Below, piece after piece: positions 34,137 to 43,719 of a DNA stretch of 64,000 nt. The stretch covers positions 1,178,001-1,242,000 of the forward strand of contig NZ_CP059597.1 in NCBI RefSeq assembly GCF_022369435.1, read 5' to 3'. This stretch comes from Campylobacter sp. RM10537. Lineage in GTDB: Bacteria > Campylobacterota > Campylobacteria > Campylobacterales > Campylobacteraceae. The first letter of the stretch is position 1. Each line of letters begins with the position of its first letter. The notes under the pieces were generated by a model. It saw nothing but the letters and a program-made list of their open reading frames with translations, had not been told where the DNA came from and did not search any database. The translations under genes and the position numbers were made by a program.

Positions 34137-35017
34137 AAGTTTTAATCATAGAAAATGAAATTTACTTAGCACAAAGTATCGGTATAAAGCTTAATAATAT
34201 AGGTTATGATTGCACTATTATCAATTCTTTTGATGAGTACAATGAAGAAAAACGCTATGATATTATATTGCTTTCAGCTAACACTAGTAATTTTTTAAAA
34301 GCTGTAGAGCATTTTAAAAATAATATTATTATTTTGTTGATTTCTTATATAAGCACTGATGTGGTTTCAACACCTCTAAAAATGGGCGCAAGTGATTATA
34401 TACAAAAACCTTTTATGATAGAAGAATTAATAAGAAAAATAAAACATCATCAAGATTTTAGAAAACTTTTAGCAGCAAATAAAACCTATGAGAGCTACAT
34501 AAAATCTCGTATAAAGATGATAAAAATTCCAGAATATAACTATAAAAAAATAAAACTCCCACTTATCTTAAAATCCAATCTTCAAAATTCAGCCGATGCT
34601 TTTGTTTTTAAATATCTTTATGAACACAATATGACATTTGCTTATATTGACTTAGCAGCTACTAATGCTATCGAAAAAGTGATGAATTTTCATTTTGAAA
34701 ATACTCTTTTATTTTTAAACAATCTTCAAATTTTAAAAACATCAGAAAAAGAAATTTTACTTAATTTTGTTAAAAATAAACCTGTGATTTTACATACTAA
34801 TTCTCAAATAGAAAATACAAAATTCAATCAAATAGATCTAAATGATGATCAAAAAGGTATCATTAGCGATGAAATTTTAACTATTGATGAATATATAAGA
34901 TACATTGTCTTAAACTATCAAAATGTGCTCTCTGATACAGATCTTTCTAAAAAAATAGGGATCTCTCGAAAATCCTTATGGCAAAAAAGGAAAAAATATG
35001 ACCTCAAAAAAAAATAA
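34133..35017 (+). CDS. Atypical orphan response regulator, HP1021/Cj1608 type
   Basis: A 294-residue protein with a receiver-like domain (1-110), a middle part, and a C-terminal DNA-binding helix-turn-helix (SDTDLSKKIGISRKSLWQKRKK). The receiver keeps the switch Lys (DYIQKPF) but has IENE in place of the acidic pair, and Ser in the phosphoacceptor position (YDIILLSANTSN), so phosphorylation is unlikely. Gene order and this feature match H. pylori HP1021 and C. jejuni Cj1608, regulators linked to replication initiation and redox. ATG 34133 forms ATGA with the ispDF stop. The last codons are an A9 tract shared with the next gene. Confidence 0.85.
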   Translation: MKVLIIENEIYLAQSIGIKLNNIGYDCTIINSFDEYNEEKRYDIILLSANTSNFLKAVEHFKNNIIILLISYISTDVVSTPLKMGASDYIQKPFMIEELIRKIKHHQDFRKLLAANKTYESYIKSRIKMIKIPEYNYKKIKLPLILKSNLQNSADAFVFKYLYEHNMTFAYIDLAATNAIEKVMNFHFENTLLFLNNLQILKTSEKEILLNFVKNKPVILHTNSQIENTKFNQIDLNDDQKGIISDEILTIDEYIRYIVLNYQNVLSDTDLSKKIGISRKSLWQKRKKYDLKKK

Positions 35018-36155
35018 AACAATCACAATTGACGAAAATGAATTAGGTATTTTATCTCTTATAGAAGAAGGTTTATTAGGAAATTGCGATCATTTAATGG
35101 ATGAAAATGAAAGTAAAGAAATTTTAAAAACTGGAAAATTAAAAGAAGAAAATTTTCCTTACCCTTTCATCTTTGCCCCTAAAAATGCAGAAAAAATCTT
35201 AGCAAATATCAAAGAAAAAGATAAAATTGAACTCATTTGTAATGAAAAAATAGTAGGACATATAGAATTTAAAAATAAATTCAAAAATGATAAAAATTTT
35301 TCAAGTATTTTTAGCTCTAGAACTTGCTCTTTAGAAAATAATGGAAAAATTTGCATCAGTGGAAAAATAAAAATTTATGATTCTGCTATAAAAACTATCA
35401 AACAACAATTTCAACTTGTAAAAGAAAAACTCAATGCTCAAAAAATAACGGCCTTAGTTGCAAATCTTGATCCTTTACATAGAGCACATGAAAGAATGTT
35501 ACGCTGGACTATAGATAAAGCAGATTTAGTTGTGATATTTTTAGTGGAATCTTTTGATGAAAATGGCTTTGAATTTGATTTAAAAGAAAAATATTTACAA
35601 AAACTCATACAAAACTATTTACCACCTGATAAAATTTTCATCTTTCCTTTAAAAAATATTGATCTTTTTCATTCTCATTTAAATCCTGCACTTGAAAGCA
35701 TAGTAGCCAAAAATTTAGGCTGCACCAAACTTGTAGTAGGGCAAAATCATACAGGCCTTGGAATGTTTTATGATGAAAATCAACCCAAGTCGATTTTGGA
35801 TGAATTTTCCAAAGATTATGATATAGAAGTGATTATTTTACCTGAATTTGTCTTTTGCAATATTTGCCATATGATCGTAAGCACTAGATCTTGTCCTCAT
35901 GGATTTCATCATCATTTACATTATAATTCTCAATCTTTGAAAAATTTATTAAGATTAGGTATTATTCCACCTGCGCTTTTTATGCGAAAAGAAATTTCAA
36001 GTATGATTTTATCTTCAATTTTTCCAAAGCGTTTTAAAAATTTTCAAAAAATATATAACGATCTTTTTGCCACAGATGGCATTTTAGAGGATAAAGAAGA
36101 TGAAGAATTTTATAAAAAACTTTTAGAAGCATATCAAATGTCTTATATTGTTTGA
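34998..36155 (+). CDS. ATP sulfurylase-like nucleotidyltransferase
   Basis: A 385-residue protein resembling sulfate adenylyltransferase: an N-terminal PUA-like domain, then the nucleotide-binding stretch NLDPLHRAHERMLRWTIDKA (Leu-x-x-x-His-x-x-His), and a late region with CNICHMIVSTRSCPHGFHHH that may bind metal. Classical assimilatory partners are not next to it. It starts inside the regulator gene (20-nt overlap), has AAAGGAAAA upstream, and its fourth to sixth codons lie in an A9 run. Whether it acts on sulfate is not known. Confidence 0.65.
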   Translation: MTSKKNKTITIDENELGILSLIEEGLLGNCDHLMDENESKEILKTGKLKEENFPYPFIFAPKNAEKILANIKEKDKIELICNEKIVGHIEFKNKFKNDKNFSSIFSSRTCSLENNGKICISGKIKIYDSAIKTIKQQFQLVKEKLNAQKITALVANLDPLHRAHERMLRWTIDKADLVVIFLVESFDENGFEFDLKEKYLQKLIQNYLPPDKIFIFPLKNIDLFHSHLNPALESIVAKNLGCTKLVVGQNHTGLGMFYDENQPKSILDEFSKDYDIEVIILPEFVFCNICHMIVSTRSCPHGFHHHLHYNSQSLKNLLRLGIIPPALFMRKEISSMILSSIFPKRFKNFQKIYNDLFATDGILEDKEDEEFYKKLLEAYQMSYIV

Positions 36156-36164
36156 AAGGTAATA

Positions 36165-36665
36165 ATGCAAAAAATTTTCTTAACTTTTTTTTATTCAGGT
36201 TGCACTCCAAAAGCATCTGGGACTTTTGGAACTATTGCTGCTTTAATCCCTGCTTTTTTTATTTTAAAATATTTAGGAAGTTCCACATTAATACTACTTA
36301 GCCTTTTGATTTTTTTGATCAGTATACGCATTATTGATGATTATGAAAAAACCACTGGAATTCATGATGATAAACACATTGTTATTGATGAAGTAGCAGG
36401 AGTTTTTTTAGCTTGTGCCATAGCAGCTAATACATCAAATTCTTTATTAAATTTTATCATGGCTTTTATATTTTTTCGTTTGTTTGATATCGCCAAACCT
36501 TCTATTATAGGAAAAATTGATAAAAAAGTTAAAGGCGGCTTAGGAGTGATGTTAGATGATATGATAGCAGGCTTATTTGCTGGGCTTTTAAGTGCTGTAA
36601 TCTATGGGATTTTAATTAAATTTAATCTTTTATTTTGGGATAAAAAATTAATAGATTTATTTTGA
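36165..36665 (+). CDS. pgpA: Phosphatidylglycerophosphatase A
   Basis: A 166-residue membrane enzyme making phosphatidylglycerol. It has several hydrophobic segments, FYSGCTPKASGTFGTIAALIP, HVVIDE-type motif HIVIDEVAGVF, and the C-terminal GGLGVMLDDMIAGLFAG. Starts 9 nt after the preceding gene. Confidence 0.9.
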   Translation: MQKIFLTFFYSGCTPKASGTFGTIAALIPAFFILKYLGSSTLILLSLLIFLISIRIIDDYEKTTGIHDDKHIVIDEVAGVFLACAIAANTSNSLLNFIMAFIFFRLFDIAKPSIIGKIDKKVKGGLGVMLDDMIAGLFAGLLSAVIYGILIKFNLLFWDKKLIDLF

Positions 36666-36743
36666 AATTTTTCTTAAATTAATGAAATTTTAAATTTTAT
36701 TCTTATATAATTAACCCTTAAAATTTCAAAAAAGGAATATTTA

Positions 36744-37007
36744 ATGGCAAACCATAAATCTGCTGAGAAAAGAGCAAGACAGACTATTAAAAAAACAGAA
36801 AGAAATAGATTTTATAGAACAAGACTTAAAAACATTACAAAAGCTGTAAGAGAAGCAGCTGCTAAAAACGATAAAAATGCTGCAAATGAAGCTTTTAAAA
36901 TAGCTAATAAAAGTATTCATGCTATGGTTAGTCGTGGTTTTCTTAAAAAACAAACTGCTTCACGCCGTGTAAGTCGCTTAGCTCTTTTAGTTAATAAAAT
37001 TGCATAA
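36744..37007 (+). CDS. rpsT: 30S ribosomal protein S20
   Basis: An 87-residue helical 16S rRNA-binding protein: [20 protein letters not shown] is typical. AAAGGAAT upstream; followed 12 nt later by prfA, a common Campylobacter pairing. Confidence 0.96.
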   Translation: MANHKSAEKRARQTIKKTERNRFYRTRLKNITKAVREAAAKNDKNAANEAFKIANKSIHAMVSRGFLKKQTASRRVSRLALLVNKIA

Positions 37008-37019
37008 TTTTATTTTTTA

Positions 37020-38087
37020 ATGTTAGCTGATAAACTAGACCCTTTTTTAAAACGCTATGAAGAGTTAAATTCTCTTCTTAGTAGCTCTGATATCGTTAAT
37101 GATATCGAAAAGATGACTTCTCTCTCTAAAGAACAAAAAAATTTAGAACCTATTGTTTTAAAGGCTAAAGAATATTTAAAAACTTTAGAAAGCATAGAGG
37201 AGAATAAAGCCTTACTTAACGATTGTGAACTTGGGGAACTTGCCAAAGAAGAATTAAAAATTCTAGAAGATTCTAAACCAAAACTTGAAGAAGAGCTTAA
37301 AATTTTACTCTTACCTAAAGATCCTAACGATGAAAGAAATATTTTTTTAGAAATTCGTGCCGGTACTGGCGGGGATGAAGCCTCTTTATTTGTAGGAGAT
37401 CTTGTAAAAGCATATTCAAGATACGCAGAAAATCGCAATTATAAATTAGAAATAGTCAGTTCAAGCGAAGGAAGCGTTGGAGGATTTAAAGAAATTATAA
37501 TGCTGGTTAAAGGCATAGGGGCTTATTCTAGGCTCAAATATGAAGGAGGAACTCATAGAGTTCAAAGAGTCCCTCAAACAGAATCTCAAGGAAGAGTGCA
37601 TACTTCTGCCATCACTGTAGCTGTTATGCCAGAAGTTGATGATATTGAAATACAAATTAATCCTAATGATCTTAAAATCGATGTGATGCGTTCTTCAGGT
37701 CATGGTGGACAAAGCGTTAATACTACTGATTCAGCTGTTCGCATCACACATATTCCTACTGGTATTGTTGTTGTTAATCAAGATGGAAAAAGTCAGCATA
37801 AAAATAAAGAAAGTGCTATGAAAGTTTTAAAAGCTAGACTTTTTGAAATGCAAGAAAGTGAACGTTTAGCACAAGAAAGTGAAGCGAGAAAATCTCAAGT
37901 AGGAAGTGGAGATAGAAGTGAACGTATACGTACTTATAATTTTCCTCAAAATCGCATTAGCGATCATCGTATAAATTTAACTTTATATCGTTTAGACTCC
38001 ATCATGCAAGATGGACTTTTTGATGAAATTATTGAACCTTTAATAGCCCATTATCAAGCTGAGTCTTTGCAAGAGCAAAATTTATAA
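37020..38087 (+). CDS. prfA: Peptide chain release factor 1
   Basis: A 355-residue class-I release factor for UAA/UAG. The peptidyl-hydrolase loop is [20 protein letters not shown] with GGQ, and the codon-recognition region has [14 protein letters not shown] strong terminator follows at once. Confidence 0.96.
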   Translation: MLADKLDPFLKRYEELNSLLSSSDIVNDIEKMTSLSKEQKNLEPIVLKAKEYLKTLESIEENKALLNDCELGELAKEELKILEDSKPKLEEELKILLLPKDPNDERNIFLEIRAGTGGDEASLFVGDLVKAYSRYAENRNYKLEIVSSSEGSVGGFKEIIMLVKGIGAYSRLKYEGGTHRVQRVPQTESQGRVHTSAITVAVMPEVDDIEIQINPNDLKIDVMRSSGHGGQSVNTTDSAVRITHIPTGIVVVNQDGKSQHKNKESAMKVLKARLFEMQESERLAQESEARKSQVGSGDRSERIRTYNFPQNRISDHRINLTLYRLDSIMQDGLFDEIIEPLIAHYQAESLQEQNL

Positions 38088-38100
38088 TTTTGCTCTTTTT
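38072..38100 (+). terminator. prfA terminator
   Basis: AGAGCAAAATT (38072-38082) pairs with AATTTTGCTCT (38086-38096) around 3 nt, then a T run to the window base where the hugZ stop begins. The stem covers the last prfA codons. Confidence 0.85.
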
Positions 38101-38862
38101 TTAATGTTTATGTGGAAATTTATGTGGATTTCCACTAGCTCCTGCAAAGCTTATCACGCCTTGATTAATATCATAAGCTTGCCCAAAACCTTTAACAAAT
38201 CTTCCTTTTTTAAATTCAAGTTTAACTAAATGAAAATCAAGCATTTTTCTTATAGTTTTTATGCCGCCCTCAGCACCTGTTTGTCTCTCAAATTCATCAT
38301 AAATTTTATCAAATTGCTCCCCTCTTTCTATAAAACTTGCATCAACTCTATAGCGTAATCTTTTGCGAAGTATCACAGAGGCAGCTTTGCTTTCATCCTC
38401 TAAAAACATTATTTCTATATTGTATGGATTCTTTTTGATATTATCAAAATGTTCACTAACTTCACTAATATAAATATAATTACCCTCATTTGTTGCCACA
38501 AAAGGAGCATAAGAACAAACGACTTCATTGTTTTCACTTAAAGTGGCTAAACATACAGAATTAAAACTTGATTTAAATTCTTCAATTTCTTTAGCTACTC
38601 CATTAAAATTCTCCTCAGCTTTTGCACTCATACAAAGAGAGATAATTGTATCTTTTAAAGTCTCTTCATTTGCTTTTTTTGGAAATTCAATACGTAAAAT
38701 TTCATGTTCATTATAAATTATATCCAAACCCTCAAAATCAACATGATTTAATTTTACATTTCTAATATCTTTTACACCTCCAAATTTTTTGCAAAGATCA
38801 ATTAAATTTGATTGATGATGCTCATTCATATGAGAAATAATGCTTTCTAAATTCATTTTCAT
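38101..38862 (-). CDS. hugZ: HugZ-type haem oxygenase/utilisation protein
   Basis: A 253-residue split-barrel haem-degrading enzyme that opens haem to free iron. Visible features are the FMN-binding-like barrel (SSFNSVCLATLSENNEVVCSYAPF) and a His-rich C-terminus (SGNPHKFPHKH) that in this family contributes a haem ligand. It is divergent from the chu haem-uptake operon, so uptake and breakdown are co-located. ATG may be at 38862 or two codons later; AAAAGGAATG lies upstream. Confidence 0.88.
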   Translation of the reverse strand: MKMNLESIISHMNEHHQSNLIDLCKKFGGVKDIRNVKLNHVDFEGLDIIYNEHEILRIEFPKKANEETLKDTIISLCMSAKAEENFNGVAKEIEEFKSSFNSVCLATLSENNEVVCSYAPFVATNEGNYIYISEVSEHFDNIKKNPYNIEIMFLEDESKAASVILRKRLRYRVDASFIERGEQFDKIYDEFERQTGAEGGIKTIRKMLDFHLVKLEFKKGRFVKGFGQAYDINQGVISFAGASGNPHKFPHKH

Positions 38863-38892
38863 TCCTTTTATTGAAAAATTTTAATTTTAAAA

Positions 38893-38907
38893 TGATATCA
38901 ATTATCA
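38893..38907. promoter_or_regulatory. Fur-box-like palindrome upstream of hugZ
   Basis: TGATATCAATTATCA, an AT-rich imperfect inverted repeat resembling Fur sites (GATAAT units), 31 nt upstream of the hugZ start. Confidence 0.45.
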
Positions 38908-39002
38908 AATTAAATAAATCTTAAAGACTAATCCAATATTTTTAAAATCAAAAATTTTATTTATTTTTAAGATAATAAACGATAAATTTCTTACTTCATA
39001 TT

Positions 39003-39019
39003 ATGATATATATTATCAT
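39003..39019. promoter_or_regulatory. Fur-box-like palindrome upstream of chuA
   Basis: ATGATA-TATAT-TATCAT, a perfect 6-bp-arm palindrome 22 nt upstream of the chuA start, overlapping the likely promoter. Iron repression of haem uptake by Fur is known in C. jejuni; the site itself is inferred. Confidence 0.5.
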
Positions 39020-39040
39020 TATAATCTTAAGGAGTCAATC

Positions 39041-41161
39041 TTGTATAAAAAAATAACGTTGATAAAATTCTTTACTTTATTTAATTTTTTACTCATTGAT
39101 ATTAATGCGCAAGAAAATAACGAAGAAACTAAAGTTAAGCTTAATGAAGTCGTTGTTTCTGCAAATAATCAGGAATTTGATAATAGTTTAAGAAATGTCA
39201 TCGTTATTAATGGATCTGATTTGCAAAAAAAAGGCTTTAACTCTATAGAACAAGCTCTAGAAAGAACCGCTGAAATTAACTTTGTTAATTTTGGATTAGG
39301 AAGAAATATCGATATGCGAGGTCAAGGAGACAAATCTAATGTTGCTGTTAAAGTTATGATTGATGGAAAATCTATTAATATGCTTGATAATTCTCACGGA
39401 ATAACTCCATTAAATAGTATCAATCTTGATAATATCGAACGTATAGAAATTATCCCTGGTGGTGGTTCCGTGCTTTATGGAAATGGCACTCGCGGAGGTG
39501 TAATTAATATCATTACAAAAAAACAAAAAGAAAATTTATTTTCTATGGCGATAAAAGGGAATGGATATAATCAACACAAATTAGGAGGCAATTTAGAAGT
39601 TAATGGAGCTAAAAAAATCAACGAAAATCTAGCTTTTAGTTTTAATATAGAAGGTTTTAATCAAGATGGCTATCAAGATGGCTATAACGAAAAAGGCTAT
39701 TTTATAAACACTAAAACTTATATCAATCCTAATGAACAAAGTGATTTAATTTTAGGATATAATTATTTTAAAAGCAAAAATACAGGAAGTGGATATTTAA
39801 CAAAAACACAAATTCAAGACAATCCTAAACAAAAAGGCAATGGAGAAAATATCACCTCTATTAATAGACCTGAAATCACTCTAGATTATCATTATTATCT
39901 TGATGATGCTTTAGAAATTGATCTAGGAACTTTCTGGCAAAATCAAAAAATCAATTATCTCAAAGATATTTCCACGATGACTGTTATGGGTATAACCTTG
40001 CCTGTATATCAAAATGGAAGTAGTTTTGAAGATACTCTCACAGGAATAAATCTCAAAAGCAGATATAACTATAAAGACAATTCTTATTTTATCTTTGGTT
40101 ATGAATTTGCTAATCATGATGCCAAAAGAAAAAGCATTATCCATTATGATGTAAATATGCCTAATTTTTCAATCAATCACACCATGACAACCCTTATGGA
40201 TATGAAAAAACAAAGCCATTCTTTATTTACCCTTGACTCACATGAATTTAATGATATATTTAGCATTTCTAGCGGATTAAGATATGAACGTAGTTTTTAT
40301 AAAACTAATAGAAACTATACAAGCAAAATGCTTATTTCTAATCGACCTAAAAATAATACCGAAACCTTCAATACCGATAACCAAGGTAATAATTTCGCCT
40401 TTGAAATCACTCCAAATTTTAAATATTCAAATACAGGAAGCTTATATCTTAAATATGAAAGAGGTTTTATATCTCCATCACCAGCACAATTTGTTAATAA
40501 AGATCAAAAAACGCAAAAATATTATTCTTCAAATTTAGATTCTGAAATTTTTAATACTTTTGAACTAGGAATAAATGATCTTTGGTGGGATTTTTATGGA
40601 TTTAATTTAACTTTATTTTATACCTTGAGCAAAGATGAAATTTCTTATCTTGGAAATCCACATTCTGAAGCGGGTGCTTTTTGGAAATATTACAATATCG
40701 ACCAAACACATCGCATTGGCACAGAATTAAATTTAGATCAAAGTTTTTTAGATGATGAACTTATTTTAAGACAAAGTATAGCTTATATAGATGCTAAAAT
40801 TTCAAAAGGAATCAATAAAGGAAAAAGAATTCCTTATGTTTCAAAAATTAAAGCTAGTGTGGGTATTGAATATGCTATCAATTCAAATTTTAGCACTTTT
40901 TTAGATCTGACTTATTATTCTCGTGCTAAAGATGGTGGAATGATAGATGAAAAAACTGGAAAAATGAGCAAGAATACTTGGATAAAAGATTATACTCTAA
41001 CCGATATAGGCTTAAGTTATTATTATAAAAAATTACAAATTTCTAGTGGAATTAGAAATCTTTTTAATAAACAATACTACACCTATCAAGATAGTCTTAA
41101 TGATGAATATTTAGCTGGAAGCGGTAGAAATTATTATTTAGAGTTAAAATATGTTTTTTAA
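39041..41161 (+). CDS. chuA: TonB-dependent haem receptor
   Basis: A 706-residue outer-membrane receptor. After the signal peptide (ending near INAQEN) comes the TonB box region (VKLNEVVVSAN). The plug domain contains NFVNFGLGRNIDMRGQGD and IEIIPGGGSVLYGNGTRGGVINI, and a 22-strand barrel ends in YYLELKYVF, with terminal Phe for BAM recognition. Gene order chuABCD beside hugZ fixes haem as the likely substrate. The start is TTG at 39041, preceded by AAGGAGT. Energy would come from TonB-ExbBD, also in this window. Confidence 0.92.
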   Translation: MYKKITLIKFFTLFNFLLIDINAQENNEETKVKLNEVVVSANNQEFDNSLRNVIVINGSDLQKKGFNSIEQALERTAEINFVNFGLGRNIDMRGQGDKSNVAVKVMIDGKSINMLDNSHGITPLNSINLDNIERIEIIPGGGSVLYGNGTRGGVINIITKKQKENLFSMAIKGNGYNQHKLGGNLEVNGAKKINENLAFSFNIEGFNQDGYQDGYNEKGYFINTKTYINPNEQSDLILGYNYFKSKNTGSGYLTKTQIQDNPKQKGNGENITSINRPEITLDYHYYLDDALEIDLGTFWQNQKINYLKDISTMTVMGITLPVYQNGSSFEDTLTGINLKSRYNYKDNSYFIFGYEFANHDAKRKSIIHYDVNMPNFSINHTMTTLMDMKKQSHSLFTLDSHEFNDIFSISSGLRYERSFYKTNRNYTSKMLISNRPKNNTETFNTDNQGNNFAFEITPNFKYSNTGSLYLKYERGFISPSPAQFVNKDQKTQKYYSSNLDSEIFNTFELGINDLWWDFYGFNLTLFYTLSKDEISYLGNPHSEAGAFWKYYNIDQTHRIGTELNLDQSFLDDELILRQSIAYIDAKISKGINKGKRIPYVSKIKASVGIEYAINSNFSTFLDLTYYSRAKDGGMIDEKTGKMSKNTWIKDYTLTDIGLSYYYKKLQISSGIRNLFNKQYYTYQDSLNDEYLAGSGRNYYLELKYVF

Positions 41162-42125
41162 AAATTTCATTTGGAGTATTAGTATTTTTATTGCTTATTT
41201 AGGGGTTATTTTTATCTCTCTTTGTTTAGGAGATGAAAATTTAAGCCCTATGCAACTTATTTCTCATCTTATTTCAGAAAATGAAATTTTACGCCAAATT
41301 ATAATCGATGGACGTTTACCAAGAATTATAATGGCTATTTTAATCGGAATGCTTTTAGCAAGTAGTGGAGCTATAACTCAAAATGTCTTTTCAAATCCCA
41401 TAGCCGATCCTTATATTATTGGCATAGCTTCAGCAGCAACCTTTGGCGCAGTCTTGGCTTATTTATTAAAATTACCAGATTATTTTTATGGAATTTTAGG
41501 ATTTTTTTGCTCTGCTTTTTTCACCTTAATAATCTTTAAAATTTCCTCAAAATCTTCCATAGCCACTTTACTTATCATAGGAATAGCAACATCGTCTTTT
41601 TTAGGAGCTTTTACTTCATTTTTTACCTATCTTATAGGAGAAGATTCTTTTAAAATAGTTGCTTGGTTAATGGGAAATATTGGATCAGCCTCTTGGCATG
41701 AGGTTGCCATTTTGATACCTCCACTATTTTTATCTTTATTATATTTTTATATACACAGAAATGAGCTTAATATTATCTTAAGTGGTGATGATGAAGCTAG
41801 AAATTTAGGAGTAGATGCAAGAAAACTTAAAATTAACCTGCTTATAATTTCTTCTTTATCAGTATCTTTTGCTATATCTTTTACAGGATTAATTGGCTTT
41901 GTAGGCCTTATTATTCCTCATGGAGTAAGAATTCTATTTAAAAATTATAATAATATATTAATAATACCTTTTTGTACAGTTTTTGGGGGACTTTTTTTGC
42001 TTATTTGCGATACTCTAGCTAGAACAATTATAGCACCTATACAAATTCCTATAGGAATTTTAACCGCTTTTATTGGATCACCAATATTTTTATACTTAAC
42101 TTTGAAAGCTAAAAGGTTATTATAA
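41151..42125 (+). CDS. chuB: Haem ABC transporter permease
   Basis: A 324-residue FecCD-type permease with about nine or ten membrane segments: DGRLPRIIMAILIGMLLASSGAITQNVFSNPIADPYIIGIASAA and TGLIGFVGLIIPHGVRILF carry the family's conserved loops. It overlaps chuA by 11 nt and shares one base with chuC. Confidence 0.92.
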   Translation: MFFKNFIWSISIFIAYLGVIFISLCLGDENLSPMQLISHLISENEILRQIIIDGRLPRIIMAILIGMLLASSGAITQNVFSNPIADPYIIGIASAATFGAVLAYLLKLPDYFYGILGFFCSAFFTLIIFKISSKSSIATLLIIGIATSSFLGAFTSFFTYLIGEDSFKIVAWLMGNIGSASWHEVAILIPPLFLSLLYFYIHRNELNIILSGDDEARNLGVDARKLKINLLIISSLSVSFAISFTGLIGFVGLIIPHGVRILFKNYNNILIIPFCTVFGGLFLLICDTLARTIIAPIQIPIGILTAFIGSPIFLYLTLKAKRLL

Positions 42126-42901
42126 TGCTTGAAATAAAAAATTTAAATTTTTCCTATAATGAAAAAATATTGCTAGAAAATATTAATATAAATATTGAAA
42201 ACCAAACATTTGTAGGAATTTTAGGTCCTAATGGATCAGGCAAAAGCACTCTTTTAAAACTTATGCTTAAAAATTTAGCTCCAAAAACTGGTGAAATAAT
42301 ACTTTTTAATAAAAATATTAAAGATTTTCAACTTAAAGAATTTGCTAAAATTTGCGGATTTGTTCCACAAAATTCGGAACTTAAAACACCATTAAAAGTT
42401 TTAGATGTACTTTTAATGAGTAAATATATTCATTTAAAAAATTCTTTTAATACATACTCCAAAAAAGATATATTAGAAATTCAAGAATTAGCCCAAATGA
42501 TAAAAATAGATGAATTATTGCAAAGAGATGTATTATCTTTAAGTGGTGGAGAATTTCAAAAAATATTATTAGCTAGAGCTTTACTGAAGCAACCAAAAAT
42601 TCTATTCTTAGATGAACCTACATCAGCACTTGATTTAAATCATGCTATAGAGCTTTTAAATTTTTGTGAAACTTTAATCCAAAAACAAAAAATTACTATT
42701 ATAGCAATACTGCACGATTTAAATCTTGCATCACTTTTTTGCAATAAACTACTTTTTTTAAAAAAAGGAAAAGTGCGATATTTTGGTACCACTAAAGAAC
42801 TTTTAAAACAAGAAATTTTAAAAGAAATTTATAATTTAAATTGCAAAATCATTTATGAAAATTCAAAACCTTATATTTTAGCTTTAAAGGAAATAAAATG
42901 A
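42125..42901 (+). CDS. chuC: Haem ABC transporter ATP-binding protein
   Basis: A 258-residue ABC ATPase: Walker A GPNGSGKSTLL, Q-loop PQNSE, signature LSGGEFQKILLARAL, Walker B ILFLDEPTSALD, switch His ILHDLN. ATG overlaps the chuB stop; the end overlaps chuD by 4 nt (ATGA). Confidence 0.93.
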   Translation: MLEIKNLNFSYNEKILLENININIENQTFVGILGPNGSGKSTLLKLMLKNLAPKTGEIILFNKNIKDFQLKEFAKICGFVPQNSELKTPLKVLDVLLMSKYIHLKNSFNTYSKKDILEIQELAQMIKIDELLQRDVLSLSGGEFQKILLARALLKQPKILFLDEPTSALDLNHAIELLNFCETLIQKQKITIIAILHDLNLASLFCNKLLFLKKGKVRYFGTTKELLKQEILKEIYNLNCKIIYENSKPYILALKEIK

Positions 42902-43719
42902 AAAAAATACTAATCTTGTGTTTCACATTTATAATAATACTCCAAGCAAAAGAACGTATTATATCTCTTGATCCAGCAAGTGTTGAAACACTTTTTATGT
43001 TAAAAGCAGATGATCAAATCATAGGCATTGCCTCTTTGACACATTCAGATATTTATCCAAAAGAAAAAACTTCTAAAATCGCAAGTGTTGGAACATTTAC
43101 AAATCCATCGGTTGAAAAAATTATTTCTCTTAATCCAACTTTGGTAATTTTAAGCTCCTATTCTCTCAACTTGAAACAAAAGCTTGATAATTTTGGTATC
43201 AAAACTATGGTTTTAAAGGCGCAACATCTTAATGATATAAAAGATAATATAAAAATTCTTGCAAAAATAACACAAAAAGAAAAAGAAGGGGATAAAATTT
43301 TAAAAAATTTCGAAAATAAATTAAAAAATTTAGAAAAAAATCCTTTAAATAAAAGTGCAATTTATCTTTATTCTAGTAATCCTTTGATGGCTTTTAGCGA
43401 TAATTCTTTAATTGCTGATATTTTAAAACTTATTGGAATAAAAAATTTAAGTCCAAAAAGCAATATAGCACGTCCGATAATATCAGAAGAATACATACTG
43501 AAGCAAAATCCTGATTTGCTTATTTTTGGAATCAATGCAACTGAAAAAAATCTACTAAATAACAACTCTTTATTAAAAAATACTAAAGCAGTTAAAAAAA
43601 ATCAAATCTATACCTATAAAAATACTTATTTGCTGTTACGCCTAAGTCCTAAAATTATAGATAGAATTGAAGAATTTAAAGCAGAATTAGAAAAAGCTAA
43701 TTCTGCAACCTCGTCTTAA
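42898..43719 (+). CDS. chuD: Periplasmic haem-binding protein
   Basis: A 273-residue class III (BtuF/FecB-like) binding protein with signal peptide KKILILCFTFIIILQAKE. Features are IISLDPASVETLFMLKADDQIIGI, the long linking helix, and NPTLVILSSY. It delivers haem to ChuBC. The last 23 nt overlap the convergent radical SAM gene, and a terminator palindrome is embedded there. Confidence 0.9.
   Translation: MKKILILCFTFIIILQAKERIISLDPASVETLFMLKADDQIIGIASLTHSDIYPKEKTSKIASVGTFTNPSVEKIISLNPTLVILSSYSLNLKQKLDNFGIKTMVLKAQHLNDIKDNIKILAKITQKEKEGDKILKNFENKLKNLEKNPLNKSAIYLYSSNPLMAFSDNSLIADILKLIGIKNLSPKSNIARPIISEEYILKQNPDLLIFGINATEKNLLNNNSLLKNTKAVKKNQIYTYKNTYLLLRLSPKIIDRIEEFKAELEKANSATSS
43681..43706. terminator. 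Shared terminator embedded in chuD and the radical SAM gene
   Basis: GCAGAATTAG (43681-43690) and CTAATTCTGC (43697-43706) form a 10-bp stem with a 6-nt loop inside the overlapping coding ends. On the minus strand TTTAAATTC follows. Confidence 0.6.
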
